From Trichuris trichiura (Eukaryota; Nematoda; Enoplea; Trichinellida; Trichuridae), in the NCBI GenBank assembly GCA_037903355.1, contig JBAJFE010000047.1:1364001-1428000 (forward strand): a stretch of 64,000 bases of DNA. The letters run 5' to 3'. This document shows positions 46,962 through 60,262 of the stretch, in pieces. The notes below the pieces were generated by a model that did not search any database, had not been told where the DNA came from, and was given only the letters and a program-made list of their open reading frames with translations. The first letter of the stretch is position 1, and the number at the start of each line of letters is the position of its first letter. The translations under genes were made by a program, and so were the position numbers.

Positions 46962-47717
46962 CAGTATGATAAACGATGTTCAAGTTGTAAGCCTGTTACT
47001 TTTTAAAAGGACAAGTTTAGTTTTCCGAATAGGCTTCTGTAGGCCACCTGTTATTTTTACAGTCTTGCAAATTGCTCTCCGAGTAAACCACTTTAGTAGA
47101 AGCTTTTACTTAAGTATTACAGGGCAGTCGGTCGCGCGAGCAGTGCTACAGTGTCTCAAACAGCTGCTGCGTGAACATCGCTTGTTCGTTGCGTCATTTT
47201 TCAATTTATTGCGCAAGTTAATAGTGTTTGGGTTATTGTTTCTTCAAAAGAAGCATACAACTTTTCTTTCGAACGATTGGTTTTTTCTGCCGAGTCACCG
47301 GCGTTTCGCGCCAGTTTCTTTTGACTTTTTGACCATTGGATAGGGTTATCTTACTCGATGCACCATATTCTTTAAAAAAGCGGGTAGTACTTTCTTTAAA
47401 AGAAAAGTCTAAGATAGTAGAAGCGCTGAAAAGGAGGGAATCGGACCGTCCATTAGGTGAAAAGTACGGTTTCTGCGACGCAACGGTCCCTGCCATTAAA
47501 ATTGACGATAGATGGCAAAAAAATTTGACCTTTTGTTGTATTCATACGGTCTTAATTCAACTGAGCTGACGTGTGCATAAGCTCCTCTTCGAGAAGTACA
47601 ACTTAGAATGCTCGCAGTTAAGAAAACCCAATAAACAAAAAAACCTCGATTATCGGAAGTTTTCGTTATCCGAACCACCGGTTGCAACGACTGCTTCCGA
47701 TAATCGAGTTTATACTG
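46962..47717 (+). mobile_element. Second pogo/Tigger-like remnant
   Basis: The right end CCGATAATCGAGTTTATACTG (47697-47717, split here as CCGATAATCG and AGTTTATACTG) followed by TA is a typical pogo terminus. A weaker left end CAGTATGATAAACGATG starts at 46962. It includes the ORF 47336-47569 with a CENP-B-like block. An inner AACCTCGATTATCGGAAG at 47641 repeats terminal sequence. Confidence 0.55.
47336..47569 (+). pseudogene. Transposase N-terminal fragment, second element
   Basis: VVLSLKEKSKIVEALKRRES then LGEKYGFCDATVPAIK: the helix-turn-helix of CENP-B/pogo transposases. No catalytic core follows. Confidence 0.65.
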
Positions 47718-48706
47718 TATATTTTAATGATGCGCAGGTGCAAACCGCTAAAAAGAGCTGCTACACCTAGACGCCACAGTTTTGGATCCAGATAGGCAAA
47801 GCCGAAATTAACTAGTGCCAGTTGGAATAAACTATTGAATTCAATTTCATTAAACGGATTATGTTTTCCATTAATGATGGGTGGCGAATATTTTTCTGCT
47901 ACTCTGCTCAGCTGACAACTTCGCAGCATACAAAACCTCTTATAACAAAGGCAGAAGGTGCAACTATGATGTTAATTTTGAAATGAGATACTTCATCCTG
48001 GCTGTTCCGTACGTAACAAAGGAAAAAATTCCACGTCACAACTAAGGCAGCGCGTTTTCGCTGACGTCAATGCTGATGCCCTAACCGCTTCCGGCCTCCG
48101 TAGCCACCTTCATAGCGAGTCTATTATTATAAGCAATAAAAATCCAATGCAAGGTGGACAGAAGATGTTTACCTATGCAGCAGTCATTTGACAATATGCT
48201 AATGTGCCCATGGAAGGTCAAGTATGATTGCCGCTGGTCGAACAGCCGCAACAGCAGAAAGCAAAGTCGCACTGACGCTCTTAGCTTTAAATTCTTTAGT
48301 CTCTTTTAACGTTATTATCAAAACTTCCACCATTACAGTAACAAAACAACTGCAAGCAAAATGCTCGTAGACAAAGTGACCAAAGCGCAATTTCTGCTGC
48401 CAGCGAAATCAATACCGCCAAAATGAGCGGCCCTTGAAAGCTGCAACGCAAAAAATTAAAGCGTTAGACCAAAATATGCTAATAAGTACAAAAGGTGTGC
48501 GCTTGTGACGACGATAAACAAATCGACAAGCTCGGCTATATCTACTTTTCGAGAATTTGAGGAGTCAATCAGCTTTAAGCTGACCGACGACAGATTTCTC
48601 GAAAAAGGCAATGAAGCATTTACTTACTCGTCATTGTACGGTTGCTTCTAGAAATTGCCAAATTCGGCGTCCTAAAATAAATACGCGATTTGACTTGGGT
48701 GCGTCA
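47718..48706. other. Intergenic, 3' of COPB2
   Basis: No gene recognised; ORFs at 48081-48390 (minus) lack family features. Confidence 0.4.
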
Positions 48707-51700
48707 TTATTTCGCGCTTACCTCATCGAATAGTTCGACGTTGCTGACGTCCAAGTTGTCCAAGTCAAGATTGAATTCGTCGTCCAGCAGAGTAGCTGAA
48801 CGGTCCTCCACCTTTCGTTCGGCATTTTCTTGCTCCATCGATGAAGCGGGATGTCGAAACAATGGTTCGTTTGTTCTGTCTGGGCTGCGAGATGGCGCGT
48901 GCATAAGAACATCCGGACCACCAACAGCCGGTACCAAATCCGGTTGGCGTTGAGAGCTTCGCGCAATATCCGGTCCCTAATAGAAGCAAAACTGTTTGAT
49001 AGTGTTCACCTCAAAACCAACCACTTCGATTAGCTACCTCTTCAACTGAATGCGCGTGTTCCTGTTGACTACTTGTCGGATGTTTAAAAATCAAGTCGGC
49101 ATCCTCTGCCATGCGCGGGTCATCCACTGAGTCGCTTCTAGAAAGTCTTCTTTCATCCTCTTCAAAGTAAGGTTCATCAACTTGTTCCGCCGTTCGCCGT
49201 TTTTCTTTCACGTCAATTAGATCCGATACCGTATAATCCGGCTGCAACAATGCTCTGTTTTACAAAACGGGAAAATGATGTAATTAATTACATTTGGAAA
49301 AAAAGATTTTTGCACTTCAACAACAAAAAATAAAATATACTATAGGGGACAGCCTAACGCAAACACGATTTGCTAGCTTTCACCTGAAGCAAACGATATT
49401 CTTCTGCCTTAAGCGGTTCTCGCAAATAGGTGTCGCGCAATAGCTCCAATTCAGAAGCCCTTCCAAGATCCGGAAATAGGTTGTCGTACTGCTTCGGATC
49501 CGCCAAGCTGTCGGCTACCTTAGGATGAGACGAAGCAATTTTGTCTTTCCATAAGGCGACAACACTATTTTTTTAAAAAAAAGCAAATTTTCAAGAAACA
49601 ATTGCTGCTGTAAGCAGCGTAGTACCGGGACATCTCGCTTGGCACGTAGGTACACGCAAAGAAGGCAGCTTCGGGCAGTCGATCGGATTCGACCAAAATT
49701 TCCAAACATTTCTTTAAGCTAAAGTAAAACATCCATTCTTGATGGAATGAAAACTTGTAATTGCAAAGTGGCCTTACTCGCCGGCTAAAAAGCGAGCCAA
49801 AAAAGAAATGTTGAACTGCCTCGCTTTTGTTGCCTTGTCAATAACGGAATTCAACAAGTCCAACGAACCAAAAGCGGAAGCGTGCAGCAAAAGACCACCG
49901 TAATCTTTGGCTTTCAGGAGACATTCGGACGCGAGAGCAAAGTCACCTTTGGCAGTTGCCGCCGCGTTCAGGTGGCGCCATTTCTCTTCGGCCTAATTAA
50001 GCAAGTGACACGCCTTTTATAAGGCAATTTATGCATGACGGCGGCAAACCTCGCTTTCCAAGGCGATCTGGCGAGCAACGTCCAACTGACCTATCTTCAA
50101 AGCCAACTCAAAACGATGATCCGCATCTTGGGATACGGCCAAAGCTTGCGTCGTGTAACCCTGAAAAAATTCCCCCGGAATGCAAACAGTTTTACTGTAC
50201 GCTTATAATTAGTGTCGTCATACTTGCCGTTCCAAAAATCGCGCTACTCGGTTCAAATTATCTTTCGGAATGGTGGGCAGAATTTTGTTAGCCATTTCAA
50301 GGTCGTGGCGCATAACGGCCGTTTGATAATTCAAAACGGCTAACATCAATTGGTAACTAATGATGTTCAGCTCTTTGTCGCTTAGGTAAAGACGATTTTC
50401 GCTGGGCAAGTATCCCAGGATGTACAAAGGCCTACGCAATGGATTAAGAAGCTGCACTTGCTCTTACTTTTCACCTGAACAATGGCTACCTGTCAAGGTG
50501 GGCTACAGTTACCGTATCGCCTCCAACAAAATAGTTCAAACGGTTGGAGGACGTTGTGTAGACGAAACAATCGCCAACCCACGTCCCAGTTGCGACTGTA
50601 TCCGTGAAAACGTACTCGACCTGAAGCAACGGAATTTTGCATAAGCGAAGTGGGCGCCCGCGCGGGACAAACGTTAAACGCATTCTCCAAGCCGTCTTCT
50701 GGAATTGGCTGTCCGCTTTCCAACGCGGAAATAGTAACGTCGGAGCTGTATTTCAGTATATAACACGTATCCTCCGTTGTGATGCATACAGTATCCATTT
50801 CAGACCAGAATACCTTCAAAAAAATTATGATGATGACGAACTCAGTTCGATGAAACTATCTTGGCAACATTCTTACGGCTTTGGGTGAGATGTCAATCCG
50901 ACGTACGAGACTTCTAGTTGTCCAGTCGAAAAAGGACAGCTGACCACCTGCTCGGACACCCAGCAATGTACCGCCGAATATTCCTGAAAGAAAAAAAAAG
51001 CAATCAACCGCATCGGGTCAACAATGAGCAAACCAACCTTCTATTTGGTTGTCCACTTGAACCGCTAATGGATCTTTGAAATTCTGGAATATTTTAATGC
51101 TACTGCCGCTTTCTCGGATAGCGTACATGTTTGGCTCCTTAGCCCAAACGAATTCCAGCGCGGAACCAAAGCTCTTGTTGCGAATGGCAAGCGCGGTATA
51201 AATGATGTACTCTCCATCACCGCAGACGACCACAAATCTAAACACAATGTTATTCCAACATGTTTGCTTTGCCGGTTTCGTCGGTTGGCTTAAATATGCA
51301 CGCCAAATACAGCATACGCTCTGCTGTAAGGGTTCAAGCGCGAAGCAATTTCCAACCTGCATAAAGACGTTAACGACTCTTGAAGGACCATCAATTAGGG
51401 CAGAATTTTGAAAGAGACCAATCTATGGACAAATTTTGTATATCCCGTTAGATGGTGGCCATCATTAATTAATCATCGAGTCATTATTTTGAATACTTAA
51501 AGCGTAGTCGAAAATTGTTCCTACTACGCCCTGGAATGATCGTTGGGTGACCAAATAACTACGCATTATTTTGCATCAAATGGATTTTTTACGTGCTCAA
51601 ATACGCAAAACTAGGCACCCAATCGCTACAAAAGTACTGTAGTCAGGTAAGGTAAGGTAAAATCTGCAACTAGCCCAACTTTAAAATATTCGCATGAATG

Positions 51701-53791
51701 GTCATTGCCGCCAAACATTGCGTTGAGCTCTGCCGACCGTGCCGGCTTTTTCCAAGAAGGAATGCATAGGCATTAAGAGGAAGAAGCTTAGCGCCATCCT
51801 TACAGTAACAATTGTACCTGAAAATCGTATTGGCAGGTTTTTTCGCTAAAAACTGCTACGCACGAATCATTAACCATTACTGCGCAGTTGAACTTCTTTT
51901 GTAGGCTCGAGAGTGCACGAAACTATTCTAAAAATAATTCAACACCAGTAGTAGATAACCGATTTTTTGTTTTTGCTTCTACTTTAAAAGCCTACTTAAC
52001 CTCGGTGCCTTGGGACTTCGCAGAGCCCAAGGATTCAGGTTAAAAAAATAGAGTTGCTTTTAACGCGACAGACAACCCGACTGAATTAAAAATGATGCGC
52101 AGGTAAGAAAACGTTTAAATTACCAACTGAGCAGACAGTATTCTCGGATATCTGCCCAGTTGGCGACCAGCGAAAAAATCTGGATCCTACCTTCCGTTCG
52201 AATTGTATTGAATCGACTGAGGATATATGTCGCAGGAGCACATATCCTTCACAGCGAGCGGCAGCCGTTCTCCGTTTGCGATTTCAGTTTCTCCTGGTAT
52301 TGCCTTCACGTTGGCCTGCTGGATTTCCATGTTTCTACACCAAAGTATTTTACCGCTGGAATCCATGGTAACTGCCGGATCTTCACGACCAAGCTAATTA
52401 AGCAAGAAATAATCGGGGATTCTTCGAAATAACGACCTTACCTTTATAATTATGCTTCCCTCGTCGTATCCAATTGCTACTGTATTATGGCCTTTCAAAG
52501 CGTAAAGGACCCACACTCGATCGAGGCCGTAATTCAAAGTTGTTTCAAGGCGGTAAGTATTGCCATGCCAAATACGTACAGTGTCTACGAATGCACAAAA
52601 TCAGTCTGCCAATTGGCACAAAGGAAAAGAGTACGTACTATCCTCAGATCCGGTTATTATAATTGGAAAATCTGGATGAAAGCATACAGCGGATACATTT
52701 TGAACATGTCCTTCCAAAGTGGCTACGCAAGTTTTGTTCTGCAACAAGCAAAGCCAAATGGACAAACTAAGGTAAGTCTTATAAATTGCCTGATAATCCC
52801 AGATCTTCACGAGCTTATCGTCAGCCCCGGATATCAGATATGGCTTATCTCCACCGTGATAGTAGTCAACACAGTTGACACCTTTCTCGTGCCCTTCTAA
52901 GGTGAAGTTCGGTTGAGAAGACCCCAATTGCCAAACCTGAAACAGAAGTTAGACAACTGCTTCGAAAGCAAAAGCGAATACGTACTTTCAGCGTTCTGTC
53001 CAAAGAGGCGGAAGCAAATGTATTGTTATCCTTCGGGTTGAATACAACTTGCATTACGTAGTGCGCATGACCTTCAAACACTTGTTTGCACTGAAAATTG
53101 TTGTCCCAGTCCCATAGTTTTATCGTCATATCATCTAGGAAATTCCGATATTTAGAAATAATAAAAAAAAATGTAACGGAAGAAAATGGCTCTTACCGCT
53201 ACTGGATAAGAAGTATGGCAAAGTAGGATGAACTGCAATTGATCTAACGTAATCGGAATGTGCCTCAAACTGAGTCACGCGATCCAGCGTATTGTAATTA
53301 AAAGCCCGAATCTGCATGTCGTCCTAAACATTTTAGATTTAACAATGAAGCTTGGCTTCTGTCTTGTAGGCGTACGGATCCAGTGAGCACCCAACTTTTA
53401 CGGACTACAAACTTGGCTACACGAACTGGTTGCGCGCAAACTTCCAACGACTTCACCAACGTCTAAATAATAAATCTATTACGATGTATGAATTGTTGAA
53501 GACAGCAGATCAACACTTTAACGTAGTCGCTTATGCGCAAATGGGGATGCGGACCTTAAAATTGAGAAGGTAAAATTTTTTGAAGAAAATACCTGAGTTT
53601 CGTAATTCCACGTGTGAACATTGCCATTGTACAGACTGCAAAGCATCCACGGTTCGGTTGGATGAAGATCGACCGACTTGACCCGATCGGAGCGAGCAAG
53701 CAGTTTTCTTTTTACATCCAATCGGAGAGGCTATGCAAAAAGCAAAATAAAGTATGCTTAACGTTGAAAGAATCGTTCATCGGTTTACCAT
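48707..53791 (-). CDS. COPB2: Coatomer subunit beta-prime
   Basis: WD40 subunit of the COPI coat, acting at the Golgi and binding KKxx cargo. Twenty coding exons (high to low): 53789-53791, 53593-53730, 53376-53462, 53197-53323, 52986-53134, 52790-52936, 52639-52738, 52442-52584, 52191-52393, 51038-51237, 50877-50983, 50673-50813, 50490-50620, 50224-50431, 50050-50160, 49778-49992, 49626-49718, 49384-49564, 49038-49241, 48707-48976; 2958 nt, 985 aa (human 906). First exon codes only the Met; then [28 protein letters not shown] repeats include [73 protein letters not shown]. Second propeller: [20 protein letters not shown]. Solenoid: [73 protein letters not shown]. The acidic C terminus ends [18 protein letters not shown]. 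The extra length is in the Ser/Asp-rich linker. Intron 6 has a GC donor. Confidence 0.96.
51238..52190 (-). other. Longest intron of COPB2
   Basis: 953 bp between exons 9 and 10; no element recognised. Confidence 0.7.
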
Positions 53792-55184
53792 GCTTCAAAT
53801 TCTTTAGTACAAGCTTAACGCTTTATCCTGGGGAAGTTGCACCGACTTATACAGTAACCAAAATGACTTCAGGTACAATCGCGTCGGCGACGTGGCTCAG
53901 AAATAAAAATTCAAAGAAAGCTGACGTAAACTTTGATTAAATAAGGATTAGCAAATTTGATCAATACATTCTTGTAGCTTCGGTATGTCTACAACTTAAT
54001 AGTTCATACGTCTTACAGCCTTTAAAACTGAACAGCCGCCACGAGCAGTGTTTCGTAAGCCGAAAAACTATATCGTTTAAAAATAAAAAAGCTTCTTCAG
54101 TCCAACGTTTCTATTTTACTAAGACATAGAAACTTGAGTCCGCCGTCAAAATGTGAGCCAGAAGAAGGGAAGCGCTAACCAAAAAAGGCTGAACCAATGT
54201 TAGAGGTTTTACAGTGTTTTATCGAAGTTTCTGATGCTTATCATTACTCGAATATAGGTAGCGATAACAATTCAGAAGCGGCTACAGTATAACACTTCGG
54301 AACTGTCATTTTGATGCGCATGTTCCAGCGGAACCTGAATAACTCGTAAGTTGGTTCACGGTTCGTACGAGCCAAAAGTTCGTTTTACTTATTTCATTTG
54401 CAGCAGACAGATAGTTTTTAGCATTAGCTATTAAAACGTACACAACCTCTGCAGAAAGAATTGTATTCAATTATTTACCTTTTTGTACTATTTACATGCG
54501 GTTAATTATTGAAAAAGAAAGCGTAGGCAATTTTTTTCTTGTAAAAACGCTACTGTCGCTTAATACGTACACAACAGCTTACTGAAACGCAAGTAATTCG
54601 CGCCAAATATTGTTTCAATTATATGTTGCACCAGTCGACCCATTAAGCTTCGTTTATTTTGTCAGCACTCACCCGCTATGCCTGAAAGTTTTTACAATTA
54701 GTTATTCCCTTTATCTAGAACGGTCAGAACTATATGTGCTGCAGTTTTAGATTTTTATGATATCTCAAGCATCTTCAAACGTGCAGTAAGGCATGTTAAA
54801 AATTGGAAACAAGTATAAACAAGAGTTCTTAAGCAGAGTTGGACATAGGCGGGAAATGTGCTTTGGTCGAAGTCCAGATTAGAAGGTAATGATGGCTGAG
54901 CTGCGCCTTACACCAATTTATTGTTGAAAACAAAATCTAGGAAAGCTGTTTTTACTATTGAAAATCTGCTGACTTTAGAGGTAAGTGACGTACTTTACGC
55001 GATGTTTTATAAATCAGTTGCTGAAATATTTAATAAGATTTTGCGACGAAAGACGAAGAGTAAGAAAACGGTTAGCTAATAGCTATCTACAACTCTACGG
55101 CATCAATTGAAGCTCTCCTTGAGGTTTGCCGCGAGTGAAACTTTAGAGTTACGTCAGTATTTCTGGAAATTTGTCCTTTAGCCG
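53792..55184. other. Intergenic, COPB2 upstream region
   Basis: No gene seen; presumably holds the COPB2 promoter and 5' UTR. Confidence 0.45.
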
Positions 55185-55380
55185 CTGGATCATCATACTG
55201 TAAGTTTTTCGTCCATTCAGTTCTGTTCTTACCTAAGCCAAGGCGTCAACTTAAAGCATATACTTTGGCTTAGGCTTACACGTGGACAGAACAAAATAGC
55301 TAGCATGCTCATCAGCAGGGGTAGAACGGAATAACCGCATGATTGCTAGAAAGGAACCTGCATTTGTCATAAGGTGAAAG
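55185..55380. repeat. Dispersed MITE-like repeat, copy 3
   Basis: CATCATACTGTAAGTTTTTC start, inverted repeat GTTCTGTTCTTACCTAAGCC against GGCTTAGGCTTACACGTGGA with a shared CAGAACA, and a GGAACCTGCATTTGTCAT end. Same organisation as 3541-3730. Confidence 0.6.
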
Positions 55381-57086
55381 AGGGTTAGAACGTTAGCCTA
55401 TTCATTATTTCATCATAACATTTTTCAATTATGTAGATAAAAAGGCATTGCGGTGACTCCAATTCAAACGACAGTAATGTGTTTTAGGTTTCACCGTTTT
55501 TTGAAACTGCTTCTATTAAACATCGTTCTCCGCGCTAGCAGCGAAGTTTCAAACGGATCAAGCATGGTTGAATAGAGGTAATAAAAATAAATTTTACGCT
55601 CAGCTTCTCTTCTTTTGTCACATTTATTTAATTCTGAGCTACATTTTTAGTACTAGCGGCTTCCTTTTTTTATTTAGTCCAATAATCAATGGACAGAATA
55701 GCACTGAAGCTGAAACCCATTCATGTAAGAATCTGAATAGCTTCTGATATTGCAATAAGCTCCGAACTACGCCATTTTATCTTAACGGGCTCGTCATGGT
55801 CTACTTGCTAAGCTAGTTGAGTTATGCGAAAGAAACCTTATTGGTGAAATGAAGAAACTTGATCACATGTAGTGGAGGCGTTCAAAGCACATCGGCTCTT
55901 TGCAATGCTATTACGCCAGAAGAATTGTGCGTGTTTAAGCACGAAATTAAGAAGGGTATTTTGGTAAGCGATAATGCTTCATTTTAACAAAAGAAAAAAT
56001 TAGATTGGACTCAGTATGCTTCTGCCGCCTCGGATGCCATCTTGCCGAAAAGTGTCAAAGGAACAATTGACGCTAGCAAGACAAACAAGTTGTAAAAGCA
56101 TACTTCCAGCATTGTTGCTTTTCCAATGTGCTTCAACTGCCATTGAGCATAAATGAGAATGGGTGTGTATTTGAAGTTGAATGACAATCATTGCTCGCAG
56201 TCAACCGTTGTAGTGACGCTTGAGCTTTAACCGCCACACAGTGCACAGCAATATGGCATTGCATTCATTGATTTATTTAGGCTAAAGGAGAGTGCATCCC
56301 GCGACGAGAAAATATGAACTAATAGTTGAGAAGCAGCGACTGCCAAGCTTTAAAGTAAATATAGATTTGCTCATTTCAATAAAAGCTGCAATCTCGATTC
56401 CTCAAGTCGAACTGTTTTCAAACGTGGTTCACAAAAGTGACTGTTCATTCAAGTAACCATTTTCTTAATATCCATTTAGTATGTTCAAAGCCGGAAAAGC
56501 TTCATTAAAAAAATTGAAAGTTGAATGAACGTACAACTCTTCGTAGCACGGAGGCATGTTTTCATGGCAAAAATGGATACAGATACTCTGTCCTGTTGAA
56601 GAGCTTATTAAATTCTTTTCCTGAAGCTTTCGGGGTTAGCTTGCCACATCTTCAGCCGAGTATATGCTTAAGCATATATGCTTACACTTCGCTGTAGATG
56701 GAATAATGTGACTTGCGAAAGCTCGGAGCAAACTTTCATAAGCCCCTTAGGTCAATGTGAAACCCACAGCCATGTTTGCTTTGGAAAGTACAACTGCCTA
56801 TTTCAGCAATTATGTTAAAGCGAGATGTAATATTAATTTTATTGAATATCTGCTGACTTTTCAAATTACGCTAGCTCGGGAAACCATTTTTACCGAAAAG
56901 ACTCAGTTTTCCACGGCATTACATTCAAACCTGAGTTCGCGCAGACTCTCTGCTGCTCGGATAGCCTAAGCTGAAATATGATGCTCAGCGCATTGAGGAA
57001 AACTTCATTGTGTGAAGATGGCTATGTTTTCATCCGTATTGACTTTTCCGTTTCGTCTGGGCAGGGAATGTATATTTTTTTAATCT
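55381..57086. other. Intergenic, repeat remnants
   Basis: No gene recognised. Around 56620-56665 the minus strand has CTGAAGATGTGG ... CCCCGAAAGCTT, which echoes the hammerhead-like motif, so a decayed PLE pseudo-LTR may be present. Confidence 0.35.
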
Positions 57087-57440
57087 TTACTTTCCGTCAG
57101 GTCTCCAGTTAACGAAATTATTAATATTATAAAGGATTTGTCTGTTTTGTGAAAAGGCTGACAAAAATGGTGGTAAGCCCATTTTATCGAACGTATCTTT
57201 GAGAATTGACAAATTATGGATCAGCAAAAAACGATATGGTAAGCGTCGTTTTCGTTTTTCTACTCTATTACGGCAATCATTTAAGGCACTGTTTGTAGTT
57301 TTTTCAATCAATCGCTGCATAACTTCAACTGGAAGCACAGACTTTAAAAATTTTCGTGTTCACTTGGCGGTTTCATCTGCGAAGTTAAGCAGCTAGCAAA
57401 AGGATGCCCCATTGCAGCACCTTGTTCCAGTAATCGAGCT
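57087..57440 (-). pseudogene. Possible reverse transcriptase remnant
   Basis: The minus strand near 57380-57425 reads LLEQGAAMGHPFAS, like the G-A/T-x-M-G-S-P block of PLE and LINE reverse transcriptases. The 83-codon ORF that follows (57087-57338) has no recognised motif. No YxDD or other RT block was found near it, so the call is weak. Confidence 0.2.
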
Positions 57441-57860
57441 CTTAGCACATATATCCAAGTACGAATAACTCTGAAAAATGCTTGGCAGTATATTTCATTC
57501 CACGATGTGCGCCTAGCTGTTACATTACATCTGCTGATGTCAGCAGGTCCTTCTCTGCAACAGCGTTTACCATAATAATACTGTTTCTGACAATAAATAC
57601 AACATTCACGTTAGTATTCGTTAGGATTACTGTCTGAACGATCATTTGAATATCGTCAGCATAAACGCTGATCTCTTACTCTTTCTACAGCACGATTCTA
57701 TAAAGTATAGTCAGGTACTGAGTCACGATACCAGTTTTTACCATTCCGCCGGATGAAAAAACATGTCGATACTACTGAATTTTTGGCAGAAAAATTCCTC
57801 CGCAAAAGGCGTTTAACTTTTAATACAAATAACTTCATTTCGGTTCCAAACTTTAGAAAC

Positions 57861-60262
57861 TTATGAAGTGTATTGAATTGTGACGCGAGGTTTGTGCATC
57901 ATTTTTCCATGGTTGTTAGTCCACGGACCAAGGCTGTCGTTGGCATAGTAGTCCATTGGGTAGACAGTTTCCCATTGAGTCTGCTCCAAAGATACCATCA
58001 GCTAAAATTTTTTTAAAAAATTGCATATAGTTGCTATGCAAATGAAGAAACCTCGTAAGGTGTTAACAACGGTTTTGAAAACATTACACCCCAGTCGATT
58101 GAAAGGCGTGGACAGGCAACTTGCACCCAGCTGAAATCGTTGGAATTCGTAAAAAGAAAACAGACGTTGCGGGTTACCATTCAATGTCAGGAAAAATGTT
58201 CAGAGTTTCGGGATTTATTTCCGCCAGAAGAAACAAGAAAACTTCTTTCTTCATTTCTTCTAGTTTGCGTTTCAGAAGCTAAGCAATAGTTTATTAAAAA
58301 AGCTAAGTCAAACATGGAGTACATACATCAACAATTGCACAATTGCCCTGTCTTCCAAGAGTGCCCAAGATTATTCCGAATTTATGACAACACTTCGCTT
58401 GGTCAATGGCACAGCGTCTTGTGCGTTGCATTACCTCGTGATTGTAACTTTCAATAGTACATTTCCTTGAGTAAGGGTCGTATCTTAAGTAGAAGAAACA
58501 ATGAAGCTCATAACATGCTCTCCTGGACGAAGAACAAAGTCAAGATGCTTATAAAAAGTCATACTGTAATTTTGACACTAATTTTTTCTCAATGTGGCGT
58601 TTCCTTGATAGGGAAAAATTATATATCCGAATAACCTTACTTGTACGCAGTAACTGTTGGATTTGCAATCATAGCTGCTTCCAAATGAAATCGACCGTCG
58701 CCAATGAACCTGAAAATCATTTTAGCTTCTCTCGTTATTACGAAAGATTTGAAGCTTACAAAAGCGCGTCGGTTTCTGGAAGAAGTTTTGCCGCTGTGCA
58801 ACCCAGAGTTTCCCCTGGCGAAAGTGGCTTTGACTGAGGAATGATAATATCGTATTCTTCGTGAAGTTCCTGGCGAACAGCCTGAAGAGAGCTGACGAAT
58901 TGCACAGTGCTCATGAGAGCAATTTTTGATTTTTCCGAAAAATTCTTCCTTATAGTGTCGACCAGATGCGATATGCTGAACTTAATATCGACGAAAACGT
59001 ACAAAACTTGAGCATGACAAGTAATGTTCAAAGGAATTAGACAACTGTGACCATAATGAACCAATAATTGACAATCCATCGCTTTCACGGCAAAATCATC
59101 GACGCAACACGCACCGTAGGCAACGTCTGTCATTATAACGGTATTACAATTTGCAAATTCTTCAAGAATGTCAGCAATGATGCAAGAAAACATGAGCAGC
59201 CCTTCGGGAAATTGTAGAGCAACTAAAACGAACAAACCCAATCAAACTTTGCAGCGGGTGTTAGTTTTCAACGTACGCAGTTGAATAATTACACAGACAT
59301 GATTCGAGAGTCATTTGTCGTGAAACCAAAATACAACAACGAAAAACCAAAGACGCACCCTTTGTAATGTAAGAGATCAGAATTGATTGCAGGAAAAGTG
59401 AAGAACAAGAAAGAAAATACATGACAAAATGGGTAGCCCAAATAATGAATTTAAAAAAAACACAGAAGCAACAATAAATAAAATAGAAGAATAAAAGAAC
59501 TAAAAAGAACAAAACAAAAACAAGCGCAACAGCACATCGAAAGAAAACTGTAAAAAAAGAAAGGAAACCTTTTGTAACGTCCAGAATTGGCGATGTTCAG
59601 GTTCAGTCGATGAACCTGCTGATCAGTAATTCGAGATAAATAAAAACTCGAGGCTTAACTTGCGAGTCAATAGCCGCCGCCGCCGCTCACCATAAATGTG
59701 GGAGCAGTATTTATGCTATTCCCTTTGTTTTAGCTCCGTTCGATTACCCGCGAGCACCGAGATAACGCAGTAAACTCTGTACAGAACGTTGCACTTTTTA
59801 AAAACCGAAACTATTCTAAAGCATAAGATTTCAAACAGAAAAATACCATAGGAATCGACCTTGACTGTTACTTACCCTGTCAGGCTAAATAGGCAATGTG
59901 GAGGTCTCGAAACCGCCGAGTTGTTACACTTTCGATTTTTCAATAAATGCGAACGTGCAGAAACTTTTTACAGCGAAAGCACAAAGGTAACGTTTTCATA
60001 CACGAAACCTCCTTACCATTTTTTATGTTCTGCTGCCGAATTTTCCAAATAGTCTTGAAAATTTCGAAATTGTACGTGTCAGGCAGCTAAAGAAAACAAG
60101 CGACAAGAAGGCAATTCGACAAGGCTACGAAACGTTCTTATTTATTACGTTGGCAATGGCGGCTTTTAATTTTTCGTCCTCTAAAATTTCTACCGGAATT
60201 CGGCTTACTATCCTGCGCTGCTCTTTGGATGTCGACTTTTCTCGAGGGACATTGACCACCAT
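57861..60262 (-). CDS. DPH1: 2-(3-amino-3-carboxypropyl)histidine synthase subunit 1
   Basis: First step of diphthamide synthesis on elongation factor 2; DPH1-DPH2 is a non-canonical radical SAM [4Fe-4S] enzyme in the cytosol. Eight exons (high to low): 60149-60262, 60017-60086, 58760-59222, 58641-58709, 58327-58483, 58178-58278, 58052-58130, 57861-58001; 1194 nt, 397 aa (human 443). Start [17 protein letters not shown], then [58 protein letters not shown]. The three cluster-binding Cys contexts are visible: [21 protein letters not shown] and [11 protein letters not shown]. Also [47 protein letters not shown] and [20 protein letters not shown] near the end. The second intron is 794 bp and A-rich; the others are short. 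All splice phases agree. Confidence 0.95.

Noticed and set aside
57360..57430. Confident call of a second reverse transcriptase gene from GAAMGHP
   Set aside because: A single short block without YxDD or flanking RT motifs; kept only as a very weak remnant.
57900..58010. PLE-type KP...R sequence on the minus strand as part of an RT remnant
   Set aside because: It belongs to the last exon of DPH1 ([16 protein letters not shown]), which fits in phase and length.
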